DNA of 64,000 nt from Sabulibacter ruber. GTDB lineage: Bacteria > Bacteroidota > Bacteroidia > Cytophagales > Hymenobacteraceae. Under the pieces are notes generated by a model. That model did no database searches, was not told where the DNA came from, and worked only from the letters and a program-made list of their open reading frames with translations. The position numbers and the translations under genes are program-made. The stretch lies in NCBI RefSeq assembly GCF_017355955.1, contig NZ_JAFFID010000003.1:434001-498000 (forward strand). The letters are read 5' to 3'. Shown piece by piece: positions 45,790 through 53,802 of the stretch (position 1 is its first letter; the number at the start of each line of letters is the position of its first letter).

Positions 45790-46371
45790 ATGAATAAAGG
45801 AAGGTTAGAAGCATTTAGTGACGGCGTTTTAGCCATCATCATTACCATTATGGTGCTGGAGATAAAAGTACCGCACGGTACAGATTGGGAAGCGCTACGC
45901 CCGCTCTTGCCTGTGTTCCTGAGCTATGTACTTAGTTTTATTTACATAGGCATTTACTGGAACAACCACCACCACATGCTGCACAGCACCGGCAAAGTGA
46001 ACGGCGCCATCTTGTGGGCCAACCTGCACCTGCTCTTCTGGTTATCCTTAATTCCCTTTACCACCGGCTGGATGGGCGAGAACAGTTTTGCGCCGGCAGC
46101 TGCGGCCTTGTACGGGTTGGTGTTGCTGTTCTGCTCTATCGCCTATTGGATCCTGGAGCAGACGATTGTTAGAAAAAACGGGAAAGATTCTTTGCTGTCC
46201 AAAGCTATTGGCAATGACTTGAAAGGAAAGATTTCGCCCTTGTTGTACCTGGTGGGTATTGCTTTGTCTTTCTGGAATTCTTTGGCTGCCAATGCGGTGT
46301 ACGTACTAGTGGCTTTCCTGTGGCTTATTCCAGACCGACGCATTGAAAAAGCCTATGAACAGGCACAATAG
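45790..46371 (+). CDS. TMEM175 (DUF1211) potassium channel
   Basis: 193 residues. MNKGRLEAFSDGVLAIIITI is the family signature: the R-x-x-x-F-S-D motif of TM1 forms the selectivity filter region. Six membrane segments follow, with NNHHHMLHS after TM3, WANLHLLFWLSLIPFTTGWM and a C-terminal VLVAFLWLIPDRRIE. The bacterial proteins form homotetramers that conduct K+ with modest selectivity. The gene is flanked on both sides by direct copies of a composite palindrome of about 150 bases. Confidence 0.92.
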   Translation: MNKGRLEAFSDGVLAIIITIMVLEIKVPHGTDWEALRPLLPVFLSYVLSFIYIGIYWNNHHHMLHSTGKVNGAILWANLHLLFWLSLIPFTTGWMGENSFAPAAAALYGLVLLFCSIAYWILEQTIVRKNGKDSLLSKAIGNDLKGKISPLLYLVGIALSFWNSLAANAVYVLVAFLWLIPDRRIEKAYEQAQ

Positions 46372-46503
46372 AACCGCTGTTTCGTTGGTTCTATCCGCGC
46401 AGAAGAAAAAGAACCATTGACCACCAGAACTTACCCGTACAGCACGTTCTCTTTGCATGGCATAACCTCCTTACAGCCAACACCTTGCTCAATGCACCCA
46501 ATG

Positions 46504-46538
46504 GTTTAGGGGCTACTTTCAAGAAACAAGCCCGAAAC
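46504..46538. repeat. 36-bp interspersed palindrome, copy 17
   Basis: GTTTAGGGGC ... CCCGAAAC with core TTTCAAGAAA. Confidence 0.55.
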
Positions 46539-46548
46539 ATGTAGCCCA

Positions 46549-46698
46549 TACTTCAAGTTTGAGCGCAGCGGTAAATGGAGTAGCAATGATCGCCAGTTTG
46601 CAACTGGCGTTTTACACTTTATCTGATCACGTACTTCGCCTTTACAAACTAGCATCAAACCTTTCCACATTTACCGCTTCGCTCAAACTTGCGGCATG
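46549..46698. repeat. Composite palindrome, copy B, right of TMEM175
   Basis: Same order of parts and same orientation as 45490-45642, with GAGTAGCAATGATCGCCAGT shared exactly; the right half is more diverged. Confidence 0.75.
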
Positions 46699-46736
46699 AA
46701 AAGGAAGCAGGAACCGCTAACTTTACCCCTCTCCCT

Positions 46737-46848
46737 GCTGGCGCGATCCTCCGGCTCGTGTCCGTACGTATGCCAGATGCCCGTATGAGGCAGGTAATCT
46801 TTTCTTCTGATTGAAAGAGAAGGTACGAGCCGGAGACTCGCGCCAGCG
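46737..46848. repeat. Diverged REP pair
   Basis: 46737-46769 (GCTGGCGCGATCCTCCGGCT...) and 46822-46848 in inverted orientation, each with one or two changes from the REP at 37.7 kb. Confidence 0.75.
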
Positions 46849-46904
46849 TATAGAAGCTTTCCGGTATGCAGTGGATTGATGTGTAACCTGGGAAAGGAAA
46901 AAGG

Positions 46905-46939
46905 AAACGCCGTTGGTAGAAGTTCTACCAACGGCGTTT
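46905..46939 (-). terminator. Terminator of the 476-residue lipoprotein gene
   Basis: AAACGCCGTTGGTAGA / TCTACCAACGGCGTTT, 16 perfect pairs with a 3-base loop, 38 bases past the stop at 46977. On the minus strand it is followed by CCTTTTTCC. Confidence 0.8.
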
Positions 46940-46976
46940 TACTAGGAAGCCTATTCAAAGGCGCTTCTTTCAACCC

Positions 46977-48407
46977 CTAAAGAGAAGGCAGAGAAGGCAC
47001 GCAGTTGAAGGCGATGTTGTCAATAGCACCGGAGCCGGTCAGTTTGTTCGTGGCTCCCAGGTGGATCTCCATTTTGGTAACGCCCATGGTGTTGCCCAGG
47101 TCTACCATCTGCTTGCCGTTGTTATTGCTGATGGCCAGCGTCACGGTTTTAAGCACGGTATTGCCAGCGCCAAACAGCACAATCTTAGCCCCAGACTCAT
47201 AGTCGTCAATGTCCATAACGGTGACAGAACCCATGCTTACAGAACCAAATCTGGAAAAGTCAAACACCAGTTTACCGCCGCCGTTGTAGTCAAACGGTTT
47301 CAGAGGATCGGTGGTGCGGTTCACAATCAGCATGTTACCCAGGGCAGTGTTGTTCACGAATGCACCGGAAGCGCCACCGTCGCCAATACCGCCGCCGCCA
47401 AAGTTCATGTGCGGGGTTAGGATATCGGTTACCTGGTTACCAATAGAAGAAGGCTGGCCAGAGTTGAAGATGTTGGCAGCGTTCACTTTGCTGTACAGGT
47501 TAGCAGCGGTTCTGCGGTAGGCGCTCACCAGGATTGGCGTAGAAGACTGGTTGCTGGTTACCTCGGCCACAAAGCCATCGGCACCGCGGGTGTACCGGTT
47601 AAAGGTAATGTTCTCACAAGCCTCTTGCTGAGGGCAGTTGAACACAATGTTGTCAATGGCACCGGAGCCGCTCAGCTTGCCGTTCTGCGGCGAGATACCG
47701 CTTGGTCCCAGGTACACTTCCATTCTTACCACCCCGGCGGTGTTGCCCAGGTTCACGATCTGCTTTCCGTTATTGCCGCTTACAGCCAGTTCAATGGTTT
47801 TCAGGCGCTTATCACCTAAACCATACAACAGTACACGCGATCCTCTTTCATAAGAGTCAATGTCCAGCACTGTGATAGAGCTTAAGGTCACAGTACCGTA
47901 GCCCGAGAAGTCAAACACCATTTTACCACCGTCGTTGGTGTCATAGGCCGGGGTTGGGCTGTCGGTGCGGTTAATGATCATGAGGCTGCCCAGGGCAGTG
48001 TCGTTCTTGTAAGGCTTGCCGGCACGGCCACCGTCTCCCACGCCCCATCCGCCGTATTCTTTGTGCGGCGTGAGCAGGTCGTCTACGTCATTGCCCAGCG
48101 GACCTTTCTGGCCGGAGTCAAAGATGTTGGCGCTGCTGATTTTGCTGTACGTGTTAGGAGCGGTTCTGCGGTACGCACTAACCATAATAGGCGTGGTGGC
48201 CACGTCGCTCATCACGGCAGACACAAAGCCGTCTTTGCCGCGCATCACTTTGTCAAAGGTGATGGTTTCACAGGTCCCCACCGCCGGCATGGCCAGGCCA
48301 CTGCTCGAAATTTCCTGGTTTACCAGCTCTTCTTCCTCTGGATTACACCCAAACATGACAGCCGCTGCCGCAAGCAACGTGCTGTACTTCAGTAATTTTA
48401 CTTTCAT
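46977..48407 (-). CDS. Lipoprotein with two tandem beta-type domains (paralogue of 23265-25199)
   Basis: 476 residues. The signal AAAAVMFGC is followed by NPEEEELVNQ, almost the same as in the 644-residue paralogue. Two domains of about 210 residues follow (about 45-260 and 265-472). Each starts CETITFDKV / CENITFNRY, carries VSAYRRTA, FGGGGIGDGGASGA-like glycine loops, IINRT and SVTVMDIDDYESGAKIVLFG, and ends GSGAIDNIVFNC or GSGAIDNIAFNC. It lacks the C-terminal YTQGYWKNH domain and Lys/Asp tail of the paralogue. It is probably a surface-exposed lipoprotein; the ligand is unknown. The upstream DNA is AT-rich, as in the paralogue. Confidence 0.75.
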   Translation of the reverse strand: MKVKLLKYSTLLAAAAVMFGCNPEEEELVNQEISSSGLAMPAVGTCETITFDKVMRGKDGFVSAVMSDVATTPIMVSAYRRTAPNTYSKISSANIFDSGQKGPLGNDVDDLLTPHKEYGGWGVGDGGRAGKPYKNDTALGSLMIINRTDSPTPAYDTNDGGKMVFDFSGYGTVTLSSITVLDIDSYERGSRVLLYGLGDKRLKTIELAVSGNNGKQIVNLGNTAGVVRMEVYLGPSGISPQNGKLSGSGAIDNIVFNCPQQEACENITFNRYTRGADGFVAEVTSNQSSTPILVSAYRRTAANLYSKVNAANIFNSGQPSSIGNQVTDILTPHMNFGGGGIGDGGASGAFVNNTALGNMLIVNRTTDPLKPFDYNGGGKLVFDFSRFGSVSMGSVTVMDIDDYESGAKIVLFGAGNTVLKTVTLAISNNNGKQMVDLGNTMGVTKMEIHLGATNKLTGSGAIDNIAFNCVPSLPSL

Positions 48408-48665
48408 AATTAAAAAATTGGTTGAATTGAGAATAAATATTAGATGTGGTTTATATTTATTATTATTTAAGTGCTATTTACGTAGCTTTTGTAAATAATC
48501 CCACATTTTTTATTACTTTATTTCTATAAATTCTTTCTTTTTTTCTGCTTTAGATGCAACCTTTCTTAACTAACTGATATTCAACATAATTTTAATGCTT
48601 TTTTTAATCTGGTTTTGCACTGAGTTTCCCCTCCCTGCCCCGCCAGGCTCTCTGATGGCAAGCAC

Positions 48666-48700
48666 GTTTCACGCCCATTTTCCCCGAAACTCCTCAAATC
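48666..48700. repeat. 36-bp interspersed palindrome, copy 18 (diverged)
   Basis: GTTTCACGCC ... CTCAAATC with core TTTTCCCCGAAA. Confidence 0.4.
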
Positions 48701-48772
48701 CGCTTTTCTAAGCAGTATTCAGGCTTGGCTAAGATGGGTGACTCCAGAGTGATTTGCTTTAAGTGAATTTCC

Positions 48773-48808
48773 GTTTTGCAGGCCTTTCTATTAAAACTGC
48801 CTTAAAAC
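48773..48808. repeat. 36-bp interspersed palindrome, copy 19
   Basis: GTTTTGCAGG ... GCCTTAAAAC, upstream of hrpB. Confidence 0.55.
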
Positions 48809-48897
48809 CAAGGACATGATTATGTTTACTAGTCTAATTTCAGCTTAACATAAGTCTGATTGCACCCCGCTCCTTTCTTCAGTGATAAAACAGACCA

Positions 48898-51444
48898 ATG
48901 CCCTATAAAACGGGTGGTTTTCGGGGGCTTGTAATTTCCCGTAACTTTGAGGCCCCTAAACGTAGTAAATACAACCGGTTAGTACCTTCAAAATCACATT
49001 CCTTGTCTTTCAATCCATTCAACATAGACCTTCCCGTAAGGGAAATCATACCGGCAGTAAGAGAGCATCTTGCCGCCCAGAACACGCTCATTGTGAACGC
49101 ACCACCCGGTGCAGGAAAGAGTACCCTGCTGCCGCTGGCTCTGCTGGACCAGGACTGGCTGGCGGGGCAGAAGATCATCATGCTGGAGCCCCGCAGGCTG
49201 GCCGCCCGCACCATCGCCGAGCGATTGGCGCAACTGTTAGGCGAAGAAGTAGGACATACGATAGGCTATCGCATCCGGTTTGAAACCCGCATCTCAGAAA
49301 AGACCCGCCTGGAGGTGGTCACCGAGGGGATTCTCACCCGCATGCTGCACTCAGACAATGCCCTGAAAGGCGTGGGGCTGGTTATTTTTGACGAGTTCCA
49401 TGAGCGCAGCATCCACGCCGATGTAGCGATGGCCCTCAGCCGCGAGGCCCAGGCCACCCAGCGTCCAGATCTGCGCATCCTGGTCATGAGTGCCACCCTC
49501 AATATGCCTCAGCTCACCCGCCTGCTCAATGCTCCGGCGGTCACCAGCCAGGGCCGTCAATACCCCATAGACGTGCACTACGCCCCCGGCGAAGCCGATC
49601 CGCACCTGCTGCCCGAGATGACTACCCGCACCGTAAAGCAGGCGCTCAAAGACCAGAAAGGCGATGTGCTGGTGTTCCTGCCCGGCGAGAACGACATTAG
49701 AAAGGTGGAGTCTATGCTGCGCCGCGACCTGCGTGACATAGCCATTCACCCGTTGTACGGTATGCTGCCCCCGGGCAAGCAATACGCCGCCATTATGCCC
49801 GACCGTAACGGCAAGCGCAAAGTGGTGCTGGCTACCTCCATAGCCGAGACCAGCTTAACCATTGAAGGCGTGAGCGTGGTGGTAGACAGCGGCTTCGGGA
49901 AGACCTCGCGCTTTGACCCCGCCACCGGCCTGAGCCGACTGGAGACGGTTCGCATCTCCAAAGACGCCGCCGACCAGCGCGCCGGACGGGCCGGTCGTTT
50001 GGGTCCGGGTACCTGTTACCGCCTCTGGACCGAGAACCTGCATGCCCGCCTGGCGCCGCACCGCACCCCTGAGATTCAGGAAGCCGACCTGGCCCCGCTG
50101 GTGCTGGACATGGCCGCCTGGGGCATTATTGACATCCGGCAGCTCACCTGGCTCACGCCTCCGCCCAAAGCCGCTTTGCTACAGGCCCAGGAAACCCTGC
50201 ACCAGCTCAACGCCCTGGAAGATGGCCGCATTACGGAGCACGGCCGCAAGATGCACGCCCTGCCTACGCACCCGCGTATTGCGCACATGCTGCTGGCCGC
50301 CCAGGAAACAAACCAACTGGCGTTGGCCACCGATATTGCCGCCATCCTGGAAGAGCGCGACCCGCTGCCCCGCGAGGCGGGTATTGACATAAACCTGCGC
50401 ATAGAGGCGCTGCGGCGGTTCCGGAAGGAGCAGATGCACAACAAGCGCTTCTTCAAGATTGACAAGATTGCTGCCCAGTACCGCCGTATGTTTGACATGG
50501 CCCCGGAGAATACCGTGGTAGACCCCTACGAGACCGGCTTGCTGCTGGCCAACTGTTACCCCGAGCGGATTGCGTACGCCCGCCCCGGCAACAATGCTCA
50601 GTTCCAGCTGGCGAACGGCAAATACGCCAGCGCCGGCCACCGCGACGACCTGGCCCATGACCCTTGGCTGGCCATTGCCCATTTACACGCCGGCGGCGAT
50701 GGCCCGGGACGTATTTTCCTGGCCTCGCCGCTGAACCCCAAAGACCTGGCACCGCTGGTGAAGCAGAAGGATGTGGTTTCCTGGGACCCGGAAGAAGGTG
50801 AACTCACCGCTTCCCGCGATATGCGCATCGGGAACATTGTGCTGCAATCCAAGCCGCTGCCCCCACCCGACGACCGCTTCCTGATCCAGGCCATCTGCGA
50901 AACCATCAAACGCGAAGGCGAGCAACTGCTCAATTTCTCTGAGGAAATAGTCCAGTTCCAGAACCGAGTGCTGTGCTTACGCAAGTGGCATCCTACTGAA
51001 GGCTTCCCTGATATCAGTACCCCTACTCTGCTCATGACCTGTAACGAGTGGCTGGCCTACCACCTGGAAGACGTGGAAATTGGCGAGGATCTGTTTGAAA
51101 TTGACCTGCTGCCCCTGCTGCAAGGCATGCTGAACGCTGAACAGAAGCAGCGGCTGGAAGAACTGGCCCCAGCTACCATCACTTTGCCAGACGGCCACGA
51201 GATGGAACTGGCCTACCGTGCCAACGGCCAACCGCCTTTGCTGGAAATCCGCCTGCAAGACGTGCTAGGCTGGGAACAGAACCCCACCGTAGACAACGGC
51301 GATGTAAACGTGGTGCTGCACCTAGTGTCTCCAAGTCTGAAATCCCTGGCCACCGTGTACGACCTGCATACCTTCTGGCAGGAAGAATACCCCCGCCTAA
51401 AGCCGATGCTGGTGAACCGTTTTGCCAATGTGAAGTGGCGGTAG
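48898..51444 (+). CDS. hrpB: ATP-dependent RNA helicase HrpB
   Basis: 848 residues as framed. The family match begins near residue 36 (LSFNPFNIDLPVREIIPAVR). A promoter-like TAACTTTG lies at about 48940 inside the frame, so a TTG start at 49003 is possible. VNAPPGAGKSTLLPLALL is Walker A, IIFDEFHERSIHADVAMAL-type (VIFDEFHERS near 164) motif II, VMSATLN motif III, VLATSIAETSLTIEGV and QRAGRAGRLGPG motifs V and VI. The HrpB C-terminal domain follows, ending FANVKWR. It is a DEAH-type helicase of unclear RNA target, and its length is typical. Confidence 0.93.
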   Translation: MPYKTGGFRGLVISRNFEAPKRSKYNRLVPSKSHSLSFNPFNIDLPVREIIPAVREHLAAQNTLIVNAPPGAGKSTLLPLALLDQDWLAGQKIIMLEPRRLAARTIAERLAQLLGEEVGHTIGYRIRFETRISEKTRLEVVTEGILTRMLHSDNALKGVGLVIFDEFHERSIHADVAMALSREAQATQRPDLRILVMSATLNMPQLTRLLNAPAVTSQGRQYPIDVHYAPGEADPHLLPEMTTRTVKQALKDQKGDVLVFLPGENDIRKVESMLRRDLRDIAIHPLYGMLPPGKQYAAIMPDRNGKRKVVLATSIAETSLTIEGVSVVVDSGFGKTSRFDPATGLSRLETVRISKDAADQRAGRAGRLGPGTCYRLWTENLHARLAPHRTPEIQEADLAPLVLDMAAWGIIDIRQLTWLTPPPKAALLQAQETLHQLNALEDGRITEHGRKMHALPTHPRIAHMLLAAQETNQLALATDIAAILEERDPLPREAGIDINLRIEALRRFRKEQMHNKRFFKIDKIAAQYRRMFDMAPENTVVDPYETGLLLANCYPERIAYARPGNNAQFQLANGKYASAGHRDDLAHDPWLAIAHLHAGGDGPGRIFLASPLNPKDLAPLVKQKDVVSWDPEEGELTASRDMRIGNIVLQSKPLPPPDDRFLIQAICETIKREGEQLLNFSEEIVQFQNRVLCLRKWHPTEGFPDISTPTLLMTCNEWLAYHLEDVEIGEDLFEIDLLPLLQGMLNAEQKQRLEELAPATITLPDGHEMELAYRANGQPPLLEIRLQDVLGWEQNPTVDNGDVNVVLHLVSPSLKSLATVYDLHTFWQEEYPRLKPMLVNRFANVKWR

Positions 51445-51477
51445 TTTACTTTGCTGGTTCAAGTTTCACCTGACATA

Positions 51478-51513
51478 AAGAGTGCGTTCGGCCAATCAAC
51501 TGAACGCACTCTT
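51478..51513 (+). terminator. Terminator of hrpB
   Basis: AAGAGTGCGTTC / GAACGCACTCTT, 12 perfect pairs and a 12-base loop, followed by CTTATTT. Confidence 0.8.
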
Positions 51514-51535
51514 CTTATTTAAACCCATGTAAGGC

Positions 51536-51571
51536 GTTTTGGGGTACAATTCTATAAGACATCTCCAAAAC
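51536..51571. repeat. 36-bp interspersed palindrome, copy 20 (diverged core)
   Basis: GTTTTGGGGT ... TCTCCAAAAC. The ends are conserved; the core is not. Confidence 0.45.
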
Positions 51572-52024
51572 GGAAGCCTATTTCAGATCACTACTCTTAT
51601 TTATTAAAGAGTACTCCCCTTTCTATCAATTTCTGCTCTATTGTTTATAGCCGGGTCTTCATTTATAGATGGCTGAAATCAATTTGGCTCACTCCTGCTG
51701 TTTGCTTGATCTTCTCACCTTGAAGAACAACTCAACTAAATTGGTGGAAACACTGCTAAAACCCAATGTCGGGATATAGTTTATCCCCTTACAACTGGCA
51801 TCTAGCTACCCTACTGGATACGATTGTATGCGCATCAAAAGCTTGGGCTGCTTCTAACGGGCAGGCACCGCAGAAGCCTGTTTCTACCCTTCTGCTAAGC
51901 TGAATTGCGTAAAACACGCAGCTTCCCTTACCAAAATACTGATTATCACAATTTTAATTAGCCAATCCAGCATCTTAGCACCACAAAAGCCGTACCTAGT
52001 TTGACATAAACTTCTATAACCACT

Positions 52025-52450
52025 ATGGAACAGAACCAAAAAACAAAAGCACTGACAGATTTAATAGAAAACCCCAAAGAGATTGCCGCCATTGTAGCTG
52101 ATCCGGCAGATGGTGGTATGAGGTTTTATAAGGCGCTTCGGGACAGAGACAAGCAATTTGTAGCCTTTGCCGCGGGCTTGGGGCTTATTGCGTACGGCTT
52201 TTATCTGAGATCATCCAGCCATAAAACGCACCACGGGCATGGCGCCTCAGGCCATCTGGGTGCGGGACAAACCGGTAGTGCTACAGGTGGCAGCGCAACC
52301 GGCGCAGCCCATGGCACTGCCGATCACATGACCACCGATGCTATCACCGGTACCCCAACCGGCACTACCCCAGACATGACCGGAGCCAGTGGCGATTACT
52401 CTACCGGCGACTACCAGGGAGGCGGTGATTACAACCAACACAACGGATAA
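52025..52450 (+). CDS. Small membrane protein with Gly/Thr/His-rich tail
   Basis: 141 residues. Residues 1-62 match the 69-residue protein at 61445-61654: LTDLIENPKEIAAIVADPAD, RDRDKQFVAFAAGLGLIAYG. The hydrophobic FVAFAAGLGLIAYGFYL (about 46-62) should be one membrane segment. The remaining 80 residues are low-complexity (GSATGGSATGAAHGTADH, DYSTGDYQGGGDY). The family is not one I recognise. The paralogue lacks the tail, so the tail is an added part. A terminator follows at 52484. Confidence 0.7.
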   Translation: MEQNQKTKALTDLIENPKEIAAIVADPADGGMRFYKALRDRDKQFVAFAAGLGLIAYGFYLRSSSHKTHHGHGASGHLGAGQTGSATGGSATGAAHGTADHMTTDAITGTPTGTTPDMTGASGDYSTGDYQGGGDYNQHNG

Positions 52451-52483
52451 ACGCCCTGCCCTCCTTATCTATTCTCCTTACCA

Positions 52484-52517
52484 ACGGGTGCCGGGATATC
52501 TCCCGCACCCGTTTTTT
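52484..52517 (+). terminator. Terminator of the 52025 gene
   Basis: ACGGGTG-C-CGGGA / TCCCG-CACCCGT with a TATC loop and one bulge, then TTTTTT. Confidence 0.75.
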
Positions 52518-52641
52518 ATACCTGAAAGGCAAAAGGACTCGCCTTAGTTGTTAGCGCTGGAGCTTTTGTTGTGCGTATCCTGATGTGTTCCGCCTTAAGG
52601 TTGGCTTAAAAGGAAACTGAATGTAAAGCTTCCGTAATAAG

Positions 52642-52676
52642 GTTTTGCCCTTCTTTCAGAAAATAAGGATTAAAAC
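52642..52676. repeat. 36-bp interspersed palindrome, copy 21
   Basis: GTTTTGCCCT ... GGATTAAAAC with core TTTCAGAAA. Confidence 0.5.
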
Positions 52677-52743
52677 AGCTGGTCTTTCCTTGGGCCAGGC
52701 TACCAGACTGGTAAGTTTTGCTATTTGCATTCCCGGCAACATA

Positions 52744-52773
52744 CTGCCCGTAAGCTGCTATTGCCTATCTTTA
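52744..52773 (+). promoter_or_regulatory. Promoter candidate of the 52798 gene
   Basis: CTG at 52744-52746, a 19-base spacer, and TATCTTTA at 52766-52773 (one mismatch each to TTG and TAnnTTTG). The transcript would start near 52780, which supports the ATG at 52798 over the upstream start. Confidence 0.45.
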
Positions 52774-52797
52774 CCACCGCAACCAATTAATGAAACA

Positions 52798-53232
52798 ATG
52801 TATACAGGATTACAGCACGCACACTCGGGCTTGGCGTATCTGGTGCTTTTAGGCGTAGCCATCTCTCTGTTGGCAGCCCTGGCCGGACTTTTCGGAGGGA
52901 AAACCTTTACAGACAAAAACAGAAAATTAGGCTTGTTAGGGCTTATCCCTACCCACCTGCAGTGGTTGATCGGCCTGATCTTATACTTTGTATCACCACT
53001 GGGAATGGCCAGCGCCTCCGGCGATGCGATGAAAGACTCTACCACTCGTTTGTACGTTCTGGAGCACCCGCTCATGATGGTGCTTGCCGTAGTCCTGATC
53101 ACCATAGGCTACTCTAAAGCAAAACGCCAGGTGGGTACCACCCGTGGCTTCAAAACCATTGCCATTTTCTACGGCATTGGTTTGGTTCTTATCCTCAGCC
53201 GCATTCCATGGAACGCCTGGCCAGGTAACTAA
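52798..53232 (+). CDS. Four-TM cytochrome b-like membrane protein
   Basis: 144 residues from MYTGLQHAHSG at 52798. The frame opens at 52645, but the extra 51 residues are not protein-like. Four hydrophobic segments are present: AYLVLLGVAISLLAALAGLF, LIPTHLQWLIGLILYFV, LEHPLMMVLAVVLITIGYS and IAIFYGIGLVLILSRIPW. Single His residues at the membrane edge of the first three segments could bind haem, as in the small Bacteroidota proteins often labelled cytochrome B; that ligand role is an inference. It is a single gene with its own terminator. Confidence 0.75.
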   Translation: MYTGLQHAHSGLAYLVLLGVAISLLAALAGLFGGKTFTDKNRKLGLLGLIPTHLQWLIGLILYFVSPLGMASASGDAMKDSTTRLYVLEHPLMMVLAVVLITIGYSKAKRQVGTTRGFKTIAIFYGIGLVLILSRIPWNAWPGN

Positions 53233-53251
53233 TCTGGATAATTCACACATT

Positions 53252-53289
53252 AGAAAAGCCGCTCTTGCAGATGTAAGAGCGGCTTTTCT
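53252..53289 (+). terminator. Terminator of the 52798 gene
   Basis: AGAAAAGCCGCTCTT / AAGAGCGGCTTTTCT with an 8-base loop; the T-rich right arm serves as the T-run. Confidence 0.8.
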
Positions 53290-53729
53290 GTTTTATGACA
53301 AACAGCTGAGATAAGATAAAATGATCAAGAGTATGAGTTTAGGGCTAGTACTTCACGGCAGTTACAAACTGCCCTCATAGTAGGTCCAAGTCACAGACTT
53401 GAACCATGGAAAGGGAAGGCAGTAATAGTAAGAGACAAGGCAGTGCCTTGTCTCTACAGGGTTCCACCATCCCACAATTCCATCATCACCATCACCTTCA
53501 ATGTTTCTGCTACTTTCCCCTATTCCAGTCTTTCGGGCGAGCGCCTTAGCAGGTTCCGGTGCCGCCAGGCATTGCGACCGAAAGGGAGCAAAGGAAGCTG
53601 GTACAGCGCGAGCGCGGAAGACGGGGCCCCACGGCCGTGAGCGCATATCGCTAACTATGAAAAAAGCAGCCCATAATTCCATAGGCAAGCAGAAGCTACG
53701 CCAGCAACCACAAGCCTACATAAAACAAA
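53290..53729. other. Unassigned intergenic stretch with a GC-rich patch
   Basis: 440 bases. 53340-53410 has short CAGTTACAAACTG-type palindromes. 53540-53650 is GC-rich with runs such as GCGCGAGCGCGG and GGCCGTGAGCGC that could fold. There is no ORF with support on either strand; a 31-codon frame at 53657 has none. Confidence 0.4.
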
Positions 53730-53757
53730 AAGTGTCAGGCGAAAACACCTGACACTT
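53730..53757 (-). terminator. Terminator of the haloperoxidase operon
   Basis: AAGTGTCAGG / CCTGACACTT, 10 perfect pairs; on the minus strand it is followed by TTTGTTTT. It lies 46 bases past the stop at 53803. Confidence 0.8.
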
Positions 53758-53802
53758 GAATCTAACAGCCTGCCGCAAGGCAAAGCTTACAACAGATAAA
53801 CC

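Larger units (their letters stand above)
46372..46976. other. Repeat-filled intergenic region
   Basis: 605 bases, with no gene seen. It contains a 36-bp palindrome (46504), composite palindrome copy B (46549-46698), a diverged REP pair (46737-46848) and a terminator (46905-46939). Confidence 0.6.
48408..48897. other. Divergent intergenic region
   Basis: 490 bases. The first 200 are AT-rich promoter-like DNA of the lipoprotein gene. Two 36-bp palindromes (48666, 48773) follow. No gene is seen. Confidence 0.5.
51445..52024. other. Intergenic region after hrpB
   Basis: 580 bases. It contains a terminator (51478-51513) and one 36-bp palindrome (51536-51571). The rest shows no gene or RNA that I can support. 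Confidence 0.5.

Noticed and set aside
53657..53752. 31-codon frame MKKAAHNSIGKQ...
   Set aside because: It runs into the terminator hairpin of the opposite gene and has no further support.
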